From positions 62,001-126,000 of the forward strand of contig CAVZVW010000007.1 in assembly GCA_963778845.1 (NCBI GenBank): a stretch of DNA of 64,000 bases, given 5' to 3'. Shown in pieces: positions 7,951-16,579 of the stretch (within the stretch, counting starts at the first letter, position 1; each line of letters opens with the position of its first letter). The notes beneath the pieces were generated by a model that did no database searches, was not told where the DNA came from, and saw only the letters and a list, made by a program, of their open reading frames with translations. The DNA is from CAVZVW01 sp963778845. GTDB taxonomy: Bacteria > Actinomycetota > Actinomycetes > Actinomycetales > Kineosporiaceae. Position numbers and translations under genes: made by a program.

Positions 7951-9471
7951 ATGAAGTTCGCAGCACCTGGCAAGACCGGAAGCATCGTCACGGTCGACGA
8001 GCGTTACGACAACTTCATCGGCGGCAAGTGGGTCCCCCCGCGCAGCGGTGAGTACATGACCAACCTCGCCCCCGCGACCGCGACGCAGATCTGCGAGGTC
8101 GCGCGATCCTCCGCCGAGGACGTCGACGACGCCCTGGACGCCGCCCAGACCGCTGCGGCGGAATGGGGCCGGGTGTCCCAGACAGAACGGGCGGCAGTGC
8201 TCAACCGGATCGCCGACGCGATCGACGCCAACCGGGAGATGCTGGCGGTCACCGAGAGCTGGGAGAACGGCAAGCCCGTCCGCGAGACCCTCAACGCCGA
8301 CATCCCTCTTGCCGCAGACCACTTCCGCTACTTCGCGTCTGCCGCTCGCAGCGTCGAGGGCCGCCTGACCGTCATCGACGAGTACACCACGGCCTACCAC
8401 TACCACGAGCCGCTCGGGGTGGTCGGCCAGATCATCCCGTTCAACTTCCCACTGCTCATGGCCGCCTGGAAGCTCGCCCCAGCGCTGGCCGCGGGCAACT
8501 GCTCGGTGCTCAAGCCCGCGTCGCCGACCCCCTGGTCGATCCTCAAGCTCGCCGAGGTCATCCAGGACGTCGTCCCGCCCGGCGTGATCAACGTCGTCAC
8601 CGGCCCGGGGGCAGAGGTCGGCAAGGCGCTGGCCACCAGCCCGAAGATCGCGAAGATCGGCTTCACCGGGGAGACCGTCACCGGCCGGCTGATCATGCAG
8701 TACGCCGCGCAGAACCTCATCCCCGTCACCCTCGAGCTGGGTGGGAAGTCCCCGAACATCTTCTTCGATGACGTGATGGCTCACGACGACAGCTTCCTCG
8801 ACAAGGCCGTCGAGGGTCTGCTGCTGTACGCGTTCAACAAGGGCGAGGTGTGTACGGCCCCGTCGAGGGCACTGATCCAGGAGTCCATCTACGAGGAGTT
8901 CATGCAGCGCTGCCTCGCGCGCATCGCCGCCATCCGGCAGGGCGACCCGCTCGACGAGACGACGATGATCGGCCCGCAGGTGTCCCAGCAACAACTGACC
9001 AAGATCACAGACTACGTCGACATCGGCCGCGAGGAAGGTGCGGAGGTCCTCATCGGCGGGCATCGCACGACGATGGCCGGCGAGTTCTCGAAGGGGTACT
9101 TCTACGAGCCGACGGTCCTCAAGGGGCACAACAAGATGCGGGTCTTCCAGGAGGAGATCTTCGGGCCTGTCCTCGCCGTCACGACCTTCCGCGACGAGTC
9201 CGACGCGCTCGAGCTCGCGAACGACACCTTGTACGGGCTGGGGTCCGGGGTCTGGACGCGCGACTCCAACCGCATCGCGCGGATGTCCCGCGGGATCAAG
9301 GCCGGCCGGGTGTGGGTCAACTGCTACCACCAGTACCCGGCAGGCGCGGCGTTCGGCGGCTACAAGATCTCCGGCATCGGCCGGGAGAACCACGCCATGA
9401 TGCTGGAGCACTACAGCCAGACCAAGAACGTGCTCGTCAGCACGGACGAGCACGCCATGGGGCTGTTCTAG
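7951..9471 (+). CDS. Aldehyde dehydrogenase family protein (acetaldehyde dehydrogenase type)
   Basis: 506 residues, normal for NAD(P)-dependent aldehyde dehydrogenases. The proton-abstracting Glu262 lies in LELGGKSPN and the nucleophile Cys301 in FNKGEVCTAPSR; GFTGETVTGRLI is the cofactor loop. The FNKGEVC variant and the GMxxF-type ending (EHAMGLF) are characteristic of bacterial acetaldehyde dehydrogenases of the ExaC/AldA group. The ATG follows AGGAGG. It heads a run with DUF779 (34-base gap) and a zinc alcohol dehydrogenase, so the operon probably oxidises short alcohols to carboxylates via the aldehyde. Confidence 0.93.
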   Translation: MKFAAPGKTGSIVTVDERYDNFIGGKWVPPRSGEYMTNLAPATATQICEVARSSAEDVDDALDAAQTAAAEWGRVSQTERAAVLNRIADAIDANREMLAVTESWENGKPVRETLNADIPLAADHFRYFASAARSVEGRLTVIDEYTTAYHYHEPLGVVGQIIPFNFPLLMAAWKLAPALAAGNCSVLKPASPTPWSILKLAEVIQDVVPPGVINVVTGPGAEVGKALATSPKIAKIGFTGETVTGRLIMQYAAQNLIPVTLELGGKSPNIFFDDVMAHDDSFLDKAVEGLLLYAFNKGEVCTAPSRALIQESIYEEFMQRCLARIAAIRQGDPLDETTMIGPQVSQQQLTKITDYVDIGREEGAEVLIGGHRTTMAGEFSKGYFYEPTVLKGHNKMRVFQEEIFGPVLAVTTFRDESDALELANDTLYGLGSGVWTRDSNRIARMSRGIKAGRVWVNCYHQYPAGAAFGGYKISGIGRENHAMMLEHYSQTKNVLVSTDEHAMGLF

Positions 9472-9505
9472 ACCGGCCGCGGATCGAGGGCCGGATCGAC
9501 ATCTC

Positions 9506-9889
9506 GTGACCAGTGACTATGCGATCCCCCGCGTCCGGGCCACGGACGCGGGGGTGCAGGCCATCCGCAGGCTCGTGGCCGCACGCGGGCGGGTGATGTT
9601 CGTCCAGTCCGCCGGGTGCTGCGACGGCAGCGCGCCCATGTGCTTCCCGGCCGGGGAGTTCCTCACCGGCGCAGGCGACGTCCTCGTCGGCGACATCGAG
9701 GGCTGCCCGATCTACATCGAGCGGCGCCAGCTGTCCGCCTGGCAGCACCGCGACCTCGTCGTCGACGTCCAGCCCGGCTACGCCGACGGCCTGTCCCTGG
9801 ACGCCGGCGACGGGTTGCACTTCGTGACCCGTTACGAGCCGGCCGACGACGGTGCACGCGGCAGCGTGCCCGTCCCACGCATGGAGTGA
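9506..9889 (+). CDS. DUF779 domain-containing protein
   Basis: 127 residues from GTG. The motif QSAGCCDGSAPMCFPAGEF with clustered cysteines is the DUF779 signature. Family members are regularly encoded beside acetaldehyde dehydrogenase genes, as here. The Cys/Asp-rich motif suggests metal or redox chemistry, but the function is uncharacterised. The gene lies 34 bases after the aldehyde dehydrogenase and 25 before the alcohol dehydrogenase. Confidence 0.9.
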   Translation: MTSDYAIPRVRATDAGVQAIRRLVAARGRVMFVQSAGCCDGSAPMCFPAGEFLTGAGDVLVGDIEGCPIYIERRQLSAWQHRDLVVDVQPGYADGLSLDAGDGLHFVTRYEPADDGARGSVPVPRME

Positions 9890-9914
9890 CCCCTTCCCCG
9901 AACGGAGAGAACCG

Positions 9915-10925
9915 ATGAGAGCAGCAGTCGTCACCAGCTTCACCAGACCACTGGAGATCCAAGACGTCCCGGTCCCCGTGCCCGGCGACGGTCAGGTACT
10001 GGTGCGCATGGCCACGTGCGGTCTGTGCCACACCGACATCCACGCGGCCCGTGGGGACTGGCCGGTCAAGCCGACCCCCCCGTTCATCCCCGGGCACGAG
10101 GGCGTCGGCGTCATCGAGAAGATCGGTAGCGGGGTCCAGACCCGGCGTGTCGGTGACAGGGTCGCCATCCCGTGGCTCGGGCACGCCTGCGGTGAGTGCG
10201 GATACTGCATCAGCGGTTGGGAGACGCTGTGCGAGCAGCAGCAGAACAGCGGCTACTCCATCGACGGCGCCTTCGCGGAGTACGCCGTGGCCGATGCCCG
10301 CTACGTCGTCCCCGTTCCCGACGCGGTCACCTCCCTGGATGCCGCACCGCTGACCTGCGCCGGCGTCACGACCTACAAGGCGGCCAAGGTTGCCAAGATC
10401 ATGCCGACTGAACAGGTCGCCGTGTTCGGCATCGGGGGCCTGGGCCATCTCGCGGTGCAGTATGCCCGGATCATGGGCGGCTCGGTGATCGCCGTCGACG
10501 TCGAGGCCGCCAAGCTGGAGCTGGCAACCGAGCTGGGCGCCGACCACGTGGTCAACGCCCGCGAGACCGACCCCGTCGCGGCGATCCAGGCTCTCGGCGG
10601 CGCCGACGTCGCCATCGCGCTCGCCGTCTCGCCCACCGCGTTCGAGCAGGCCTTCAAGTCGCTGCGCCGGGGCGGCAGGCTCGTGTGCGTCGCGCTCCCC
10701 GCCGAAGGGTCGATGCAGATCCCCATCTTCGACACCGTGCTCAAGGGGATCTCGATCATCGGCTCGATCGTCGGCACCCGCCAGGACCTCGCCGAGGTGT
10801 TCGAGCTGCACGCTGCGGGGCGAACCCGGGTGATCGCCACCGAAAGGAAGATCGACGACGTGAACACCGCGATCGACGAGGTCATGGCCGGAGCGGTCTC
10901 CGGACGGCTCGTCTTCGAGTTCTGA
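9915..10925 (+). CDS. adhP: Zinc-dependent alcohol dehydrogenase (AdhP type)
   Basis: 336 residues. Catalytic zinc ligands are present in CGLCHTDIHAARGDW and PGHEGVGVIE, and the structural zinc loop in GECGYCISGWETLC. The NAD-binding loop is VFGIGGLGHLAVQYA. This is the arrangement of bacterial ethanol-active AdhP/AdhA enzymes. The ATG follows GGAGAG. With the upstream aldehyde dehydrogenase and DUF779 it forms a two-step alcohol oxidation (or reverse) module. Its TGA overlaps the inferred CTG start of the next gene. Confidence 0.92.
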   Translation: MRAAVVTSFTRPLEIQDVPVPVPGDGQVLVRMATCGLCHTDIHAARGDWPVKPTPPFIPGHEGVGVIEKIGSGVQTRRVGDRVAIPWLGHACGECGYCISGWETLCEQQQNSGYSIDGAFAEYAVADARYVVPVPDAVTSLDAAPLTCAGVTTYKAAKVAKIMPTEQVAVFGIGGLGHLAVQYARIMGGSVIAVDVEAAKLELATELGADHVVNARETDPVAAIQALGGADVAIALAVSPTAFEQAFKSLRRGGRLVCVALPAEGSMQIPIFDTVLKGISIIGSIVGTRQDLAEVFELHAAGRTRVIATERKIDDVNTAIDEVMAGAVSGRLVFEF

Positions 10926-12619
10926 CGGTCGCCACCCACGTCGTCACCAACCAGCCGCCCCCGCTGGACGGTTACGACGCCTACGCGGCGGACGCCGTCC
11001 TGCGTGCGGCGGTCCAGCGGGAGGGGGGCACCTGGGCCGAGCCCGACCTCCACGAGCTCGGTCGGCTTGCGGGCAGCGCCACGGCGATCGAGTGGGGCTT
11101 CGAAGCCGACCGCAACCGTCCCGAGCTGCGCACGCACGACCGTTTCGGCCATCGCGCCGACGATGTCGTGTTCCACCCGAGCTACCACCACCTGCTGGAC
11201 GCCGCGGTCTCGCACGGCCTGCACGCTGCGCCCTGGCGGGACGCCCGCGCCGGGGCGCACGTGGCCCGTGCCGCGGGGTTCCTGCTGTGGTCGCAGGTCG
11301 ACGCCGGGGTGAGCTGCCCGACGTCGATGACGTATGCCGCGGCGCCCGTGGTGAGGCTCGACCCGGAGCTGGCGGCGACCTGGCTGCCGGCGTTCGCCTC
11401 GCGCAGCTACGACCCTGGGACCCGCCCGGTGGCGGCCAAGGCCGGTGCGCTGTGCGGGATGGCGCTGACGGAGAAGCAGGGCGGCTCGGACGTGCGCGCC
11501 AACACCACGCGTGCCGAGCCGGTCGCCGGCAGAACCGGCAGGACCTTCGCCCTGACCGGGCACAAGTGGTTCTGCTCGGCGCCGATGTCCGACGCCTTCC
11601 TCGTGCTCGCGCAGGCGCCGGCCGGCCTCACCTGCTTCCTGCTGCCGCGCGTGCTGCCCGACGGGGAACGCAACGCGGTGCGGCTGGAGCGGCTGAAGGA
11701 CAAGCTCGGCAACCGGTCCAACGCCTCGGCGGAGGTCGAGCTGGACGGTGCGATCGCCTGGCAGCTCGGAGAGCCAGGGCGGGGGGTGCGCACCATCGTG
11801 GAGATGGTGGCGCTGACCCGTCTGGACTGCGTGCTCGGCACGGCGGCGCTGATGCGCCAGTCGGTGGTGCAGGCGATCCACCACAGCCGGTACCGGGCCG
11901 CGTTCGGCCGGCGCCTGGCCGACCAGCCCCTGATGGAGATGGTGCTCGCCGACCTCGCGGTGGAGTCCGAGGCGGCGACGGTCCTGGCTGTGCGGCTGGC
12001 CGGTGCAGTCGACCGGACCGCCGGCTCAGGTGAGGGCGCCGCGGCGTCGGCCGTCGACGGTCACGAGGCCTTGCTTCGCCGGATCGGCACCGCCGTGGCC
12101 AAGTACTGGGTGTGCAAGCGCGGGCCGGCGGTGACGGCTGAGGCGCTGGAGTGTCTGGGCGGTAACGGCTACGTCGAGGAGTCCGTGCTGCCGCGGCTGT
12201 ACCGCGAGGCGCCGGTGAACTCCGTGTGGGAGGGCTGCGGCAACGTCAACGCCCTGGACGTCCTTCGGGCCCTGGCCCGAGCACCCGCCAGCGGCGAGGC
12301 ACTGCTCGCCGAGGTGGGTCTGGCCCGCGGTGGTGACGCGCGGCTGGACGACTTCGCAGCCGACCTCAGCCGCGACGTCGCCGCTCTGGTGGCCTCAGGC
12401 CGGGAGGGGGTGCGCGGCGCCGAGGTCGAGCGTTCGGCCCGACGGCTGGTGGAGCGGATGGCGCTGGCGCTGCAAGGGGCGCTTCTCGTACGACACTCAC
12501 CCGCAGCGGTCGCCGACGCATTCTGCGGGTCGCGGTTGGCGGCCGGCTCGGGCTGGACGTTCGGCACTCTGCCCGTCGGCCTGGACACCGCCTCGATCGT
12601 GGCGCGTCACGGCCCGTAG
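10922..12619 (+). CDS. AidB-like acyl-CoA dehydrogenase family protein
   Basis: 565 residues. The start THVVTNQPPPLDGYDAY matches the conserved opening of AidB/isovaleryl-CoA-dehydrogenase-like flavoproteins. MALTEKQGGSDVRANTT, HKWFCSAPMSDAFLVLAQ and ECLGGNGYVEESVLPRLYREA are FAD and active-site motifs of the family. There is no ATG, GTG or TTG near this N-terminus: the only codon that fits is CTG at 10922, overlapping the dehydrogenase stop as CTGA. E. coli AidB belongs to the alkylation response, but actinobacterial homologues may act on acyl-CoA. Initiation at CTG is inferred. Confidence 0.85.
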   Translation: MTVATHVVTNQPPPLDGYDAYAADAVLRAAVQREGGTWAEPDLHELGRLAGSATAIEWGFEADRNRPELRTHDRFGHRADDVVFHPSYHHLLDAAVSHGLHAAPWRDARAGAHVARAAGFLLWSQVDAGVSCPTSMTYAAAPVVRLDPELAATWLPAFASRSYDPGTRPVAAKAGALCGMALTEKQGGSDVRANTTRAEPVAGRTGRTFALTGHKWFCSAPMSDAFLVLAQAPAGLTCFLLPRVLPDGERNAVRLERLKDKLGNRSNASAEVELDGAIAWQLGEPGRGVRTIVEMVALTRLDCVLGTAALMRQSVVQAIHHSRYRAAFGRRLADQPLMEMVLADLAVESEAATVLAVRLAGAVDRTAGSGEGAAASAVDGHEALLRRIGTAVAKYWVCKRGPAVTAEALECLGGNGYVEESVLPRLYREAPVNSVWEGCGNVNALDVLRALARAPASGEALLAEVGLARGGDARLDDFAADLSRDVAALVASGREGVRGAEVERSARRLVERMALALQGALLVRHSPAAVADAFCGSRLAAGSGWTFGTLPVGLDTASIVARHGP

Positions 12620-12688
12620 ACCTACGGCATAGAGTGAGTCGACCGCCGCGGCAGCTCGACCTCGATCGCGTGTAGGGAGGGGCCTCTC

Positions 12689-13396
12689 GTGACTGTTCCC
12701 GTCCCTGGGCCGGCCCGTGGGCCGTCACGGTTGAGCCGCGAGCTGGTGCTGAGCACCGCCTTGGAGATCATCGACCGGGACGGCGTCGAAGGTCTGTCGA
12801 TGCGACGACTGGGTCAGGCTCTCGACAGCGACCCGATGTCGCTCTACCGGTACGCGGAGAACAAGGCCGCCCTGCTGGACGGGGTTGCCGAGCTGGTCCT
12901 CAACCAGCTGGAGGTCGACACCACGGACGGCGACTGGGCTGCCCAGCTGCGCACCGTCGCTCGTGCGTTCCGCGGCCTCGCCCTTGCCCACCCCAACGTC
13001 GTCCCACTGCTGGTCACCCGACCTCTGGCCACCCCGCTGGCGCTTCGGCCGCTCGGCACGTTGCGCCCCTTGGAAGCCACGTTGCGACTGCTCACCGGCG
13101 CCGGCTTCACCGGTGTCGACGCCTTGCACGTCTACCGATCCTTCTTCGGCTTCCTCAACGGGCACGTGCTCAACGAGCTGCAGGAGCTGGTCGACAACGC
13201 CGAGGAGACCGACGACCTGCTCCGCCTCGGGCTGCACCGGCTGCCGCTGAAGGAGTTCCCCCTGCTGCGCAGCCTCGCGCCCGTGCTGGCTGCCTACGAC
13301 GGCGCGAGCGAGCTCGAGCGTGGTCTCGACACCCTTCTCACGGGGCTGCAGGCTCAGCTGCCTATGGTCGTGCCCGCCGGCGCCGGCGACAGCTGA
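12689..13396 (+). CDS. TetR/AcrR family transcriptional regulator with TetR_C-type domain
   Basis: 235 residues from GTG with AGGGAGGGG upstream. HTH region: GLSMRRLGQALDSDPMSLYRY, then NKAALLDGVAELVL. The C-terminal part (RSFFGFLNGHVLNELQEL) is the ligand-binding helical bundle. It lies 69 bases downstream of the AidB-like gene on the same strand and may control the alcohol/aldehyde/acyl-CoA operon, but no palindrome is obvious immediately before it. It is related in layout to the TetR at 1372. Confidence 0.88.
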   Translation: MTVPVPGPARGPSRLSRELVLSTALEIIDRDGVEGLSMRRLGQALDSDPMSLYRYAENKAALLDGVAELVLNQLEVDTTDGDWAAQLRTVARAFRGLALAHPNVVPLLVTRPLATPLALRPLGTLRPLEATLRLLTGAGFTGVDALHVYRSFFGFLNGHVLNELQELVDNAEETDDLLRLGLHRLPLKEFPLLRSLAPVLAAYDGASELERGLDTLLTGLQAQLPMVVPAGAGDS

Positions 13397-13403
13397 GGCG
13401 CTC

Positions 13404-13419
13404 GCCCCGTAGACGGGGC
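13404..13419. terminator. Short hairpin between convergent genes
   Basis: GCCCCG and CGGGGC flank TAGA, eight bases after the TetR stop and 27 before the end of the convergent ANTAR gene. There is no T-tract, as is common in high-GC actinobacteria. Terminator function is inferred from position. Confidence 0.4.
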
Positions 13420-13446
13420 TCTCGGCGTCCGAGGATCGTTTCGGTG

Positions 13447-14148
13447 TCAGAGGATCACGGTGCCGTCGACGACGGCGCGTGCCAGCTCGGACAGCTGGCG
13501 GTTGGTCGAGCGCGCAGTCCCGCGTAACAGGGCGAACGACTGGTCCATGTCGAGGCGGCGACGCTCGGCGATCACGCCCTTGGCCTGCTCGATGATGATC
13601 CGGCTGTTGAGGGCCACCTGAAGCTGCTCGGCGAGTGACTCGCGGTTGCGGATCGCGCGTGCCTGCAACAGCCCGATGGTGGCCACGTCGGCCATGGCCT
13701 GCCCGAGCCGCAGGGTGGCCTCGTCGAGCGCACCGACCTGCGTGCCGAAGAGGTTGAGGGCACCGATGACGTCGGTGCGCAGGCGCATCGGCAGGGCGTG
13801 CACCGAGTTGTAACCGATCCGACGAGCCTCGGCGGCGAACTGCGGCCAGCGCCCGACCACGGCGGCCAGGTCCGGAACGGTGATCGACCGTCCGGTGTGG
13901 AAGCACTCGGGGCACGGCCCCTGGTCGGTCTGCAGCTGGAGGACTTCCAGCAACCGGGTCTCCTCGGTCGAGGCAGCCATGACCACCAGCGCGCCACGCT
14001 GGTCGGTCAGGAGCACCCCGGCCGCCGTGACGCCGAGCACCTCGGCGCAACGCCCGGTGACCTGGTGCAGGAAGTCGACCACATCGAAGTCGTCGACCAA
14101 CGTGTCGGCCAGCTCGACGAAGGCCGTGGCAACCAGCTGTTCCCTCAT
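13447..14148 (-). CDS. GAF and ANTAR domain protein (RNA-binding antiterminator type)
   Basis: 233 residues. A GAF sensor domain covers about 20-155 (GRCAEVLGVTAAGVLLTD, TDQGPCPECFHTG, RIGYNSVHALPMRLRTDVIGALNLFG). The C-terminal ANTAR helices cover about 170-233: QVALNSRIIIEQAKGVIAERR, then ALLRGTARSTNRQLSELARAVV. ANTAR domains bind paired hairpins in nascent RNA and prevent termination. The CPEC segment could give redox or ligand sensitivity. A paralogue lies immediately upstream on the same strand, 102 bases away, implying tandem duplication. Confidence 0.9.
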   Translation of the reverse strand: MREQLVATAFVELADTLVDDFDVVDFLHQVTGRCAEVLGVTAAGVLLTDQRGALVVMAASTEETRLLEVLQLQTDQGPCPECFHTGRSITVPDLAAVVGRWPQFAAEARRIGYNSVHALPMRLRTDVIGALNLFGTQVGALDEATLRLGQAMADVATIGLLQARAIRNRESLAEQLQVALNSRIIIEQAKGVIAERRRLDMDQSFALLRGTARSTNRQLSELARAVVDGTVIL

Positions 14149-14250
14149 GTCTTGTTCACCATGCCTCGTTCACCCTCATCACGCGGAGGTGATCGGTGCG
14201 AGGGCCCAGCGGGCACGCTCACAGGCGTCGGGCTCTGGCCGGGTGCACCG

Positions 14251-14991
14251 TCAGGGTCCATCATGGCCCCCCGACGGCAGATCGGGCTCGAGACGAAGCC
14301 GGCGAGCGACGACGGCGGCAGCGACGTCGCCGAGCCGCCGGTCGTTGGCAAAGGCGTACGCCCGCAGCCGGGCGAACGCCGCCTCGGCGCTGATCCCGAG
14401 CTGGGCGAGGATCATGCCAGTGGCCTGGTGCACCTGCGCCTGGTGGGCGGTCGGGTCGTCCAGCTGCCACGCCAGCTCTGAGGCGTTCGGCGGCGCGTCG
14501 GCCGCCCCGTCGAGCAGCAGCATGCCCGCAGCGTGGGCGAACGAGAGCGCGTCGGCCAGCTCCGAGGCGCTGAGGGCCTCGGAACGGCGACGATGCAGGG
14601 TGAGCACTCCCAACCGGATCGCGCCGATCTGCAGAGGCAGGGCGAACACCGCACGTGCGCCACTGGCAAGAGCGGCGGGGGTGAACACGGGCCAGCGGGC
14701 CACGTAGCCGGGGGCATCCAGGGCCGGCGCCAGCACAGGGCCGGCGCCCGCGAACGCGTCCACGCTGGGCCCCTCACCGAAGGCCAGCTGCCACTCCTCG
14801 AGCTCGGCCGCGACCCGGTCCGTGGCGTGCACCGTCTCCCGCACCGTGGTGCTCGACATCACGACCACAGCCGCGCCGTCCACCGCCAGCGCTCTGGCGG
14901 CGGCGGCACACACGTGCGCCAGGGTCACAGGATCCCCCAGCGACTCCTGCGCGATCCTCGTCCAGAGCCCACCGGCCCGGTCACTGCTCAT
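14251..14991 (-). CDS. GAF and ANTAR domain protein, second paralogue
   Basis: 246 residues. The GAF domain covers about 20-160 (AAARALAVDGAAVVVM, FGEGPSVDAFAGAGPV, VFALPLQIGAIRLGVLTLHR). The ANTAR domain lies at 180-236 (QVHQATGMILAQLGISAEAAFARLRAYAF, RRLGDVAAAVV). This type lacks the CPEC segment of its neighbour and has the shorter ANTAR common in actinobacteria. The ATG at 14991 is preferred to an earlier in-frame start because the extension is low-complexity Arg/Ala. The two paralogues probably sense different signals and act on the same class of RNA hairpin. Confidence 0.87.
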   Translation of the reverse strand: MSSDRAGGLWTRIAQESLGDPVTLAHVCAAAARALAVDGAAVVVMSSTTVRETVHATDRVAAELEEWQLAFGEGPSVDAFAGAGPVLAPALDAPGYVARWPVFTPAALASGARAVFALPLQIGAIRLGVLTLHRRRSEALSASELADALSFAHAAGMLLLDGAADAPPNASELAWQLDDPTAHQAQVHQATGMILAQLGISAEAAFARLRAYAFANDRRLGDVAAAVVARRLRLEPDLPSGGHDGP

Positions 14992-15071
14992 GTCGCTCCA
15001 GCCGAGAACCGTGCTCGCCGGCCTGCCGCGAGCCCTGCCCGCGGCAGGCAAAGGAGAGTTCCGGGGACTCC

Positions 15072-15350
15072 TCAGACCAGGTCGTCACGAACCTCTCGGT
15101 GGACGACGGCCTGCCGGGTCGGGTCACCCGGTGCGAGTGCCGGCCCGCCTGCCGCGACACCGCGCGTCTCGGTGACGGTGCGACGCCGGCGCGGCGCGAG
15201 CACGACCATGGTCAGCACGAGTCCGAGGGCGCCGGCCGCCATGAGGATCCACCCGACGACGTGCAGGTCCATGCCCGCAAGCGTGACGTTGACCGCGAAG
15301 GCGAGAATCGCTCCCAGGGCGAGGAGGAAGATGCTGAAACCGATGCCCAT
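15072..15350 (-). CDS. DUF6458-like small membrane protein
   Basis: 92 residues with two transmembrane segments, MGIGFSIFLLALGAILAFAV and HVVGWILMAAGALGLVLTMV, joined by a short NVTLAGMDL loop, then a basic RRRR stop-transfer and a hydrophilic tail. The pattern G-x-G-F-S-I-F-L-x-x-x-G-A-I-L-x-F-A-V is widespread in actinobacterial DUF6458 proteins. Function unknown. First of four small membrane proteins in a row on the minus strand. Confidence 0.82.
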   Translation of the reverse strand: MGIGFSIFLLALGAILAFAVNVTLAGMDLHVVGWILMAAGALGLVLTMVVLAPRRRRTVTETRGVAAGGPALAPGDPTRQAVVHREVRDDLV

Positions 15351-15446
15351 GGTGGTCCTTTCGGGTTCGAAGCTCGAGGAAAGCCCCGGTGTCGGTGACG
15401 CCTGAGGTCACGGGTGGCGCCGGGCGGCGCCCATGGTGTCTGGCGG

Positions 15447-15602
15447 TCAGTAGTAGTGGCGGCGGCCGCCGACGGCGTGCCCGAGGCTTCCGAGCAGCCA
15501 GAACGCCACACCGATGAGGGCCACGACGACGCCGATCGTCTGCAGAACGGCGATCTTGGCCACGAGCCCGACGATGAGAAGGATGATTCCAAAGATGATC
15601 AC
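15447..15602 (-). CDS. DUF6131-like 51-residue membrane peptide
   Basis: 51 residues from GTG at 15602, preceded by AGGAAG. It begins MIIFGIILLIVGLVAKIA and ends HAVGGRRHYY, both conserved features of the very short actinobacterial DUF6131 family. Two hydrophobic helices span nearly the whole peptide, and the Tyr-Tyr end is exposed. Function unknown. It lies 96 bases upstream of the DUF6458-like gene on the same strand. Confidence 0.8.
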   Translation of the reverse strand: MIIFGIILLIVGLVAKIAVLQTIGVVVALIGVAFWLLGSLGHAVGGRRHYY

Positions 15603-15636
15603 GGTGCTTCCTGCTCTCTAGTGGCTGAAGGGTCTT

Positions 15637-15683
15637 GCGACGTGCAGGGTCATGCGACGTGCAGGGTCATGCGACGTGCAGGG
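15637..15683. repeat. 17-bp tandem repeat overlapping a gene's 3' end
   Basis: Two perfect copies plus a partial third of GCGACGTGCAGGGTCAT. On the minus strand each unit contains the last codons (CTG CAC GTC GCA) and the TGA stop of the upstream membrane-protein gene, so the stop region is duplicated downstream. Confidence 0.85.
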
Positions 15684-15834
15684 AGACACCGGCCAGGACC
15701 AGGGGCCACAGAAGGATGGCCAGCGCCGCGGAGAGGGTGCGGCTGATGGTGTTCAGGTGCGCCAGGTAGCTGTTCTGTGCCGCGATCAGCACGCCCAGCA
15801 TCAGGTACACGACGGGGATGACTCGACGGAGCAT
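15667..15834 (-). CDS. Small two-helix membrane protein
   Basis: 55 residues. Two hydrophobic stretches, VIPVVYLMLGVLIAA and LSAALAILLWPLVLAGVSL, are separated by a short polar loop. The ATG at 15834 is chosen because AGGAGG lies ten bases upstream; an ATG three codons earlier touches the ribosome site. Not assigned to a family. It sits between the DUF6131-like gene and a two-helix coiled-coil protein in the small-membrane-protein run. Confidence 0.65.
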   Translation of the reverse strand: MLRRVIPVVYLMLGVLIAAQNSYLAHLNTISRTLSAALAILLWPLVLAGVSLHVA

Positions 15835-15902
15835 CAGGCTCATGCCTCCTAGGGGAATGGCGGTTATCTTCTGTCGGGGCCGTACTGCTCTGCCGTGCAT
15901 GA

Positions 15903-16334
15903 CTAGCGCGGAGCGCCGTTCTCAGCGGTCGTGGTGTTCTTCCCGCTGGTGACCGCGCTGGTCGAGCTCCCGGTCAGGGCCGGCTCGGCCAGGACGTGTT
16001 GGGAGTGCTCGTCCTCGAGCTGGTGGGTGAGCCGGTCGCGGTCTGCGCGCAGGGCAGTCGTCTCGCGGCGAGCGCCCTTCAGCTCGCGACGCGAGGCGCG
16101 GGACGCTGCGCGCTTGGCGAACACGCCCAGCAGCATGCTGAGACCGAGCATGCCCAGGACCCCGACGACGATGCCGTAGAGGAACAGCTGGCCGGTGGAC
16201 AGCCCGCTGAGGTGCAGGCCGAGGACGGTGAAGTCCCCACCCAAGGGGTGGGCGCCGCCGCTGTTGGCCGCAACCCCGACGACGGCGAGGACGGCCGCGA
16301 CGACCAGGATGAGCAGCCCGAATATGACGATCAT
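15903..16334 (-). CDS. Small membrane protein with two helices and a coiled-coil tail
   Basis: 143 residues. The N-terminal helix MIVIFGLLILVVAAVLAVVG is followed by an extracytoplasmic segment and a second helix FLYGIVVGVLGMLGLSMLLG, then a basic, helical cytoplasmic region (KRAASRASRRELKGARRE) with coiled-coil character and a Ser/Thr-rich end. The layout resembles LapA-like or stress-associated actinobacterial proteins, without a firm family call. It heads the four-gene membrane set, with a 245-base gap upstream that must contain the promoter. Confidence 0.75.
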   Translation of the reverse strand: MIVIFGLLILVVAAVLAVVGVAANSGGAHPLGGDFTVLGLHLSGLSTGQLFLYGIVVGVLGMLGLSMLLGVFAKRAASRASRRELKGARRETTALRADRDRLTHQLEDEHSQHVLAEPALTGSSTSAVTSGKNTTTAENGAPR

Positions 16335-16579
16335 GGCCCTGCCTCCACGTGCTCCAGGGGAGTGCTCTCCCTATGAGCCCCGCGGGGTCCGGGCAAGGCG
16401 GCGAGGGACCGATGTCCGCTCTGTCCGTCGTGTGACGGCTTATCCCTTAGTCAACGCCGGGTTCGCGTTGTTGTCAAGGTGTACGTCTACGGTGAAGATC
16501 GACGCCGTAGGAATGGTCTCATGGCGAGCCGGCCGGGGTCAGGATGCGGACGGCGCGCCCGACGGAGAGTGGGACGGGG

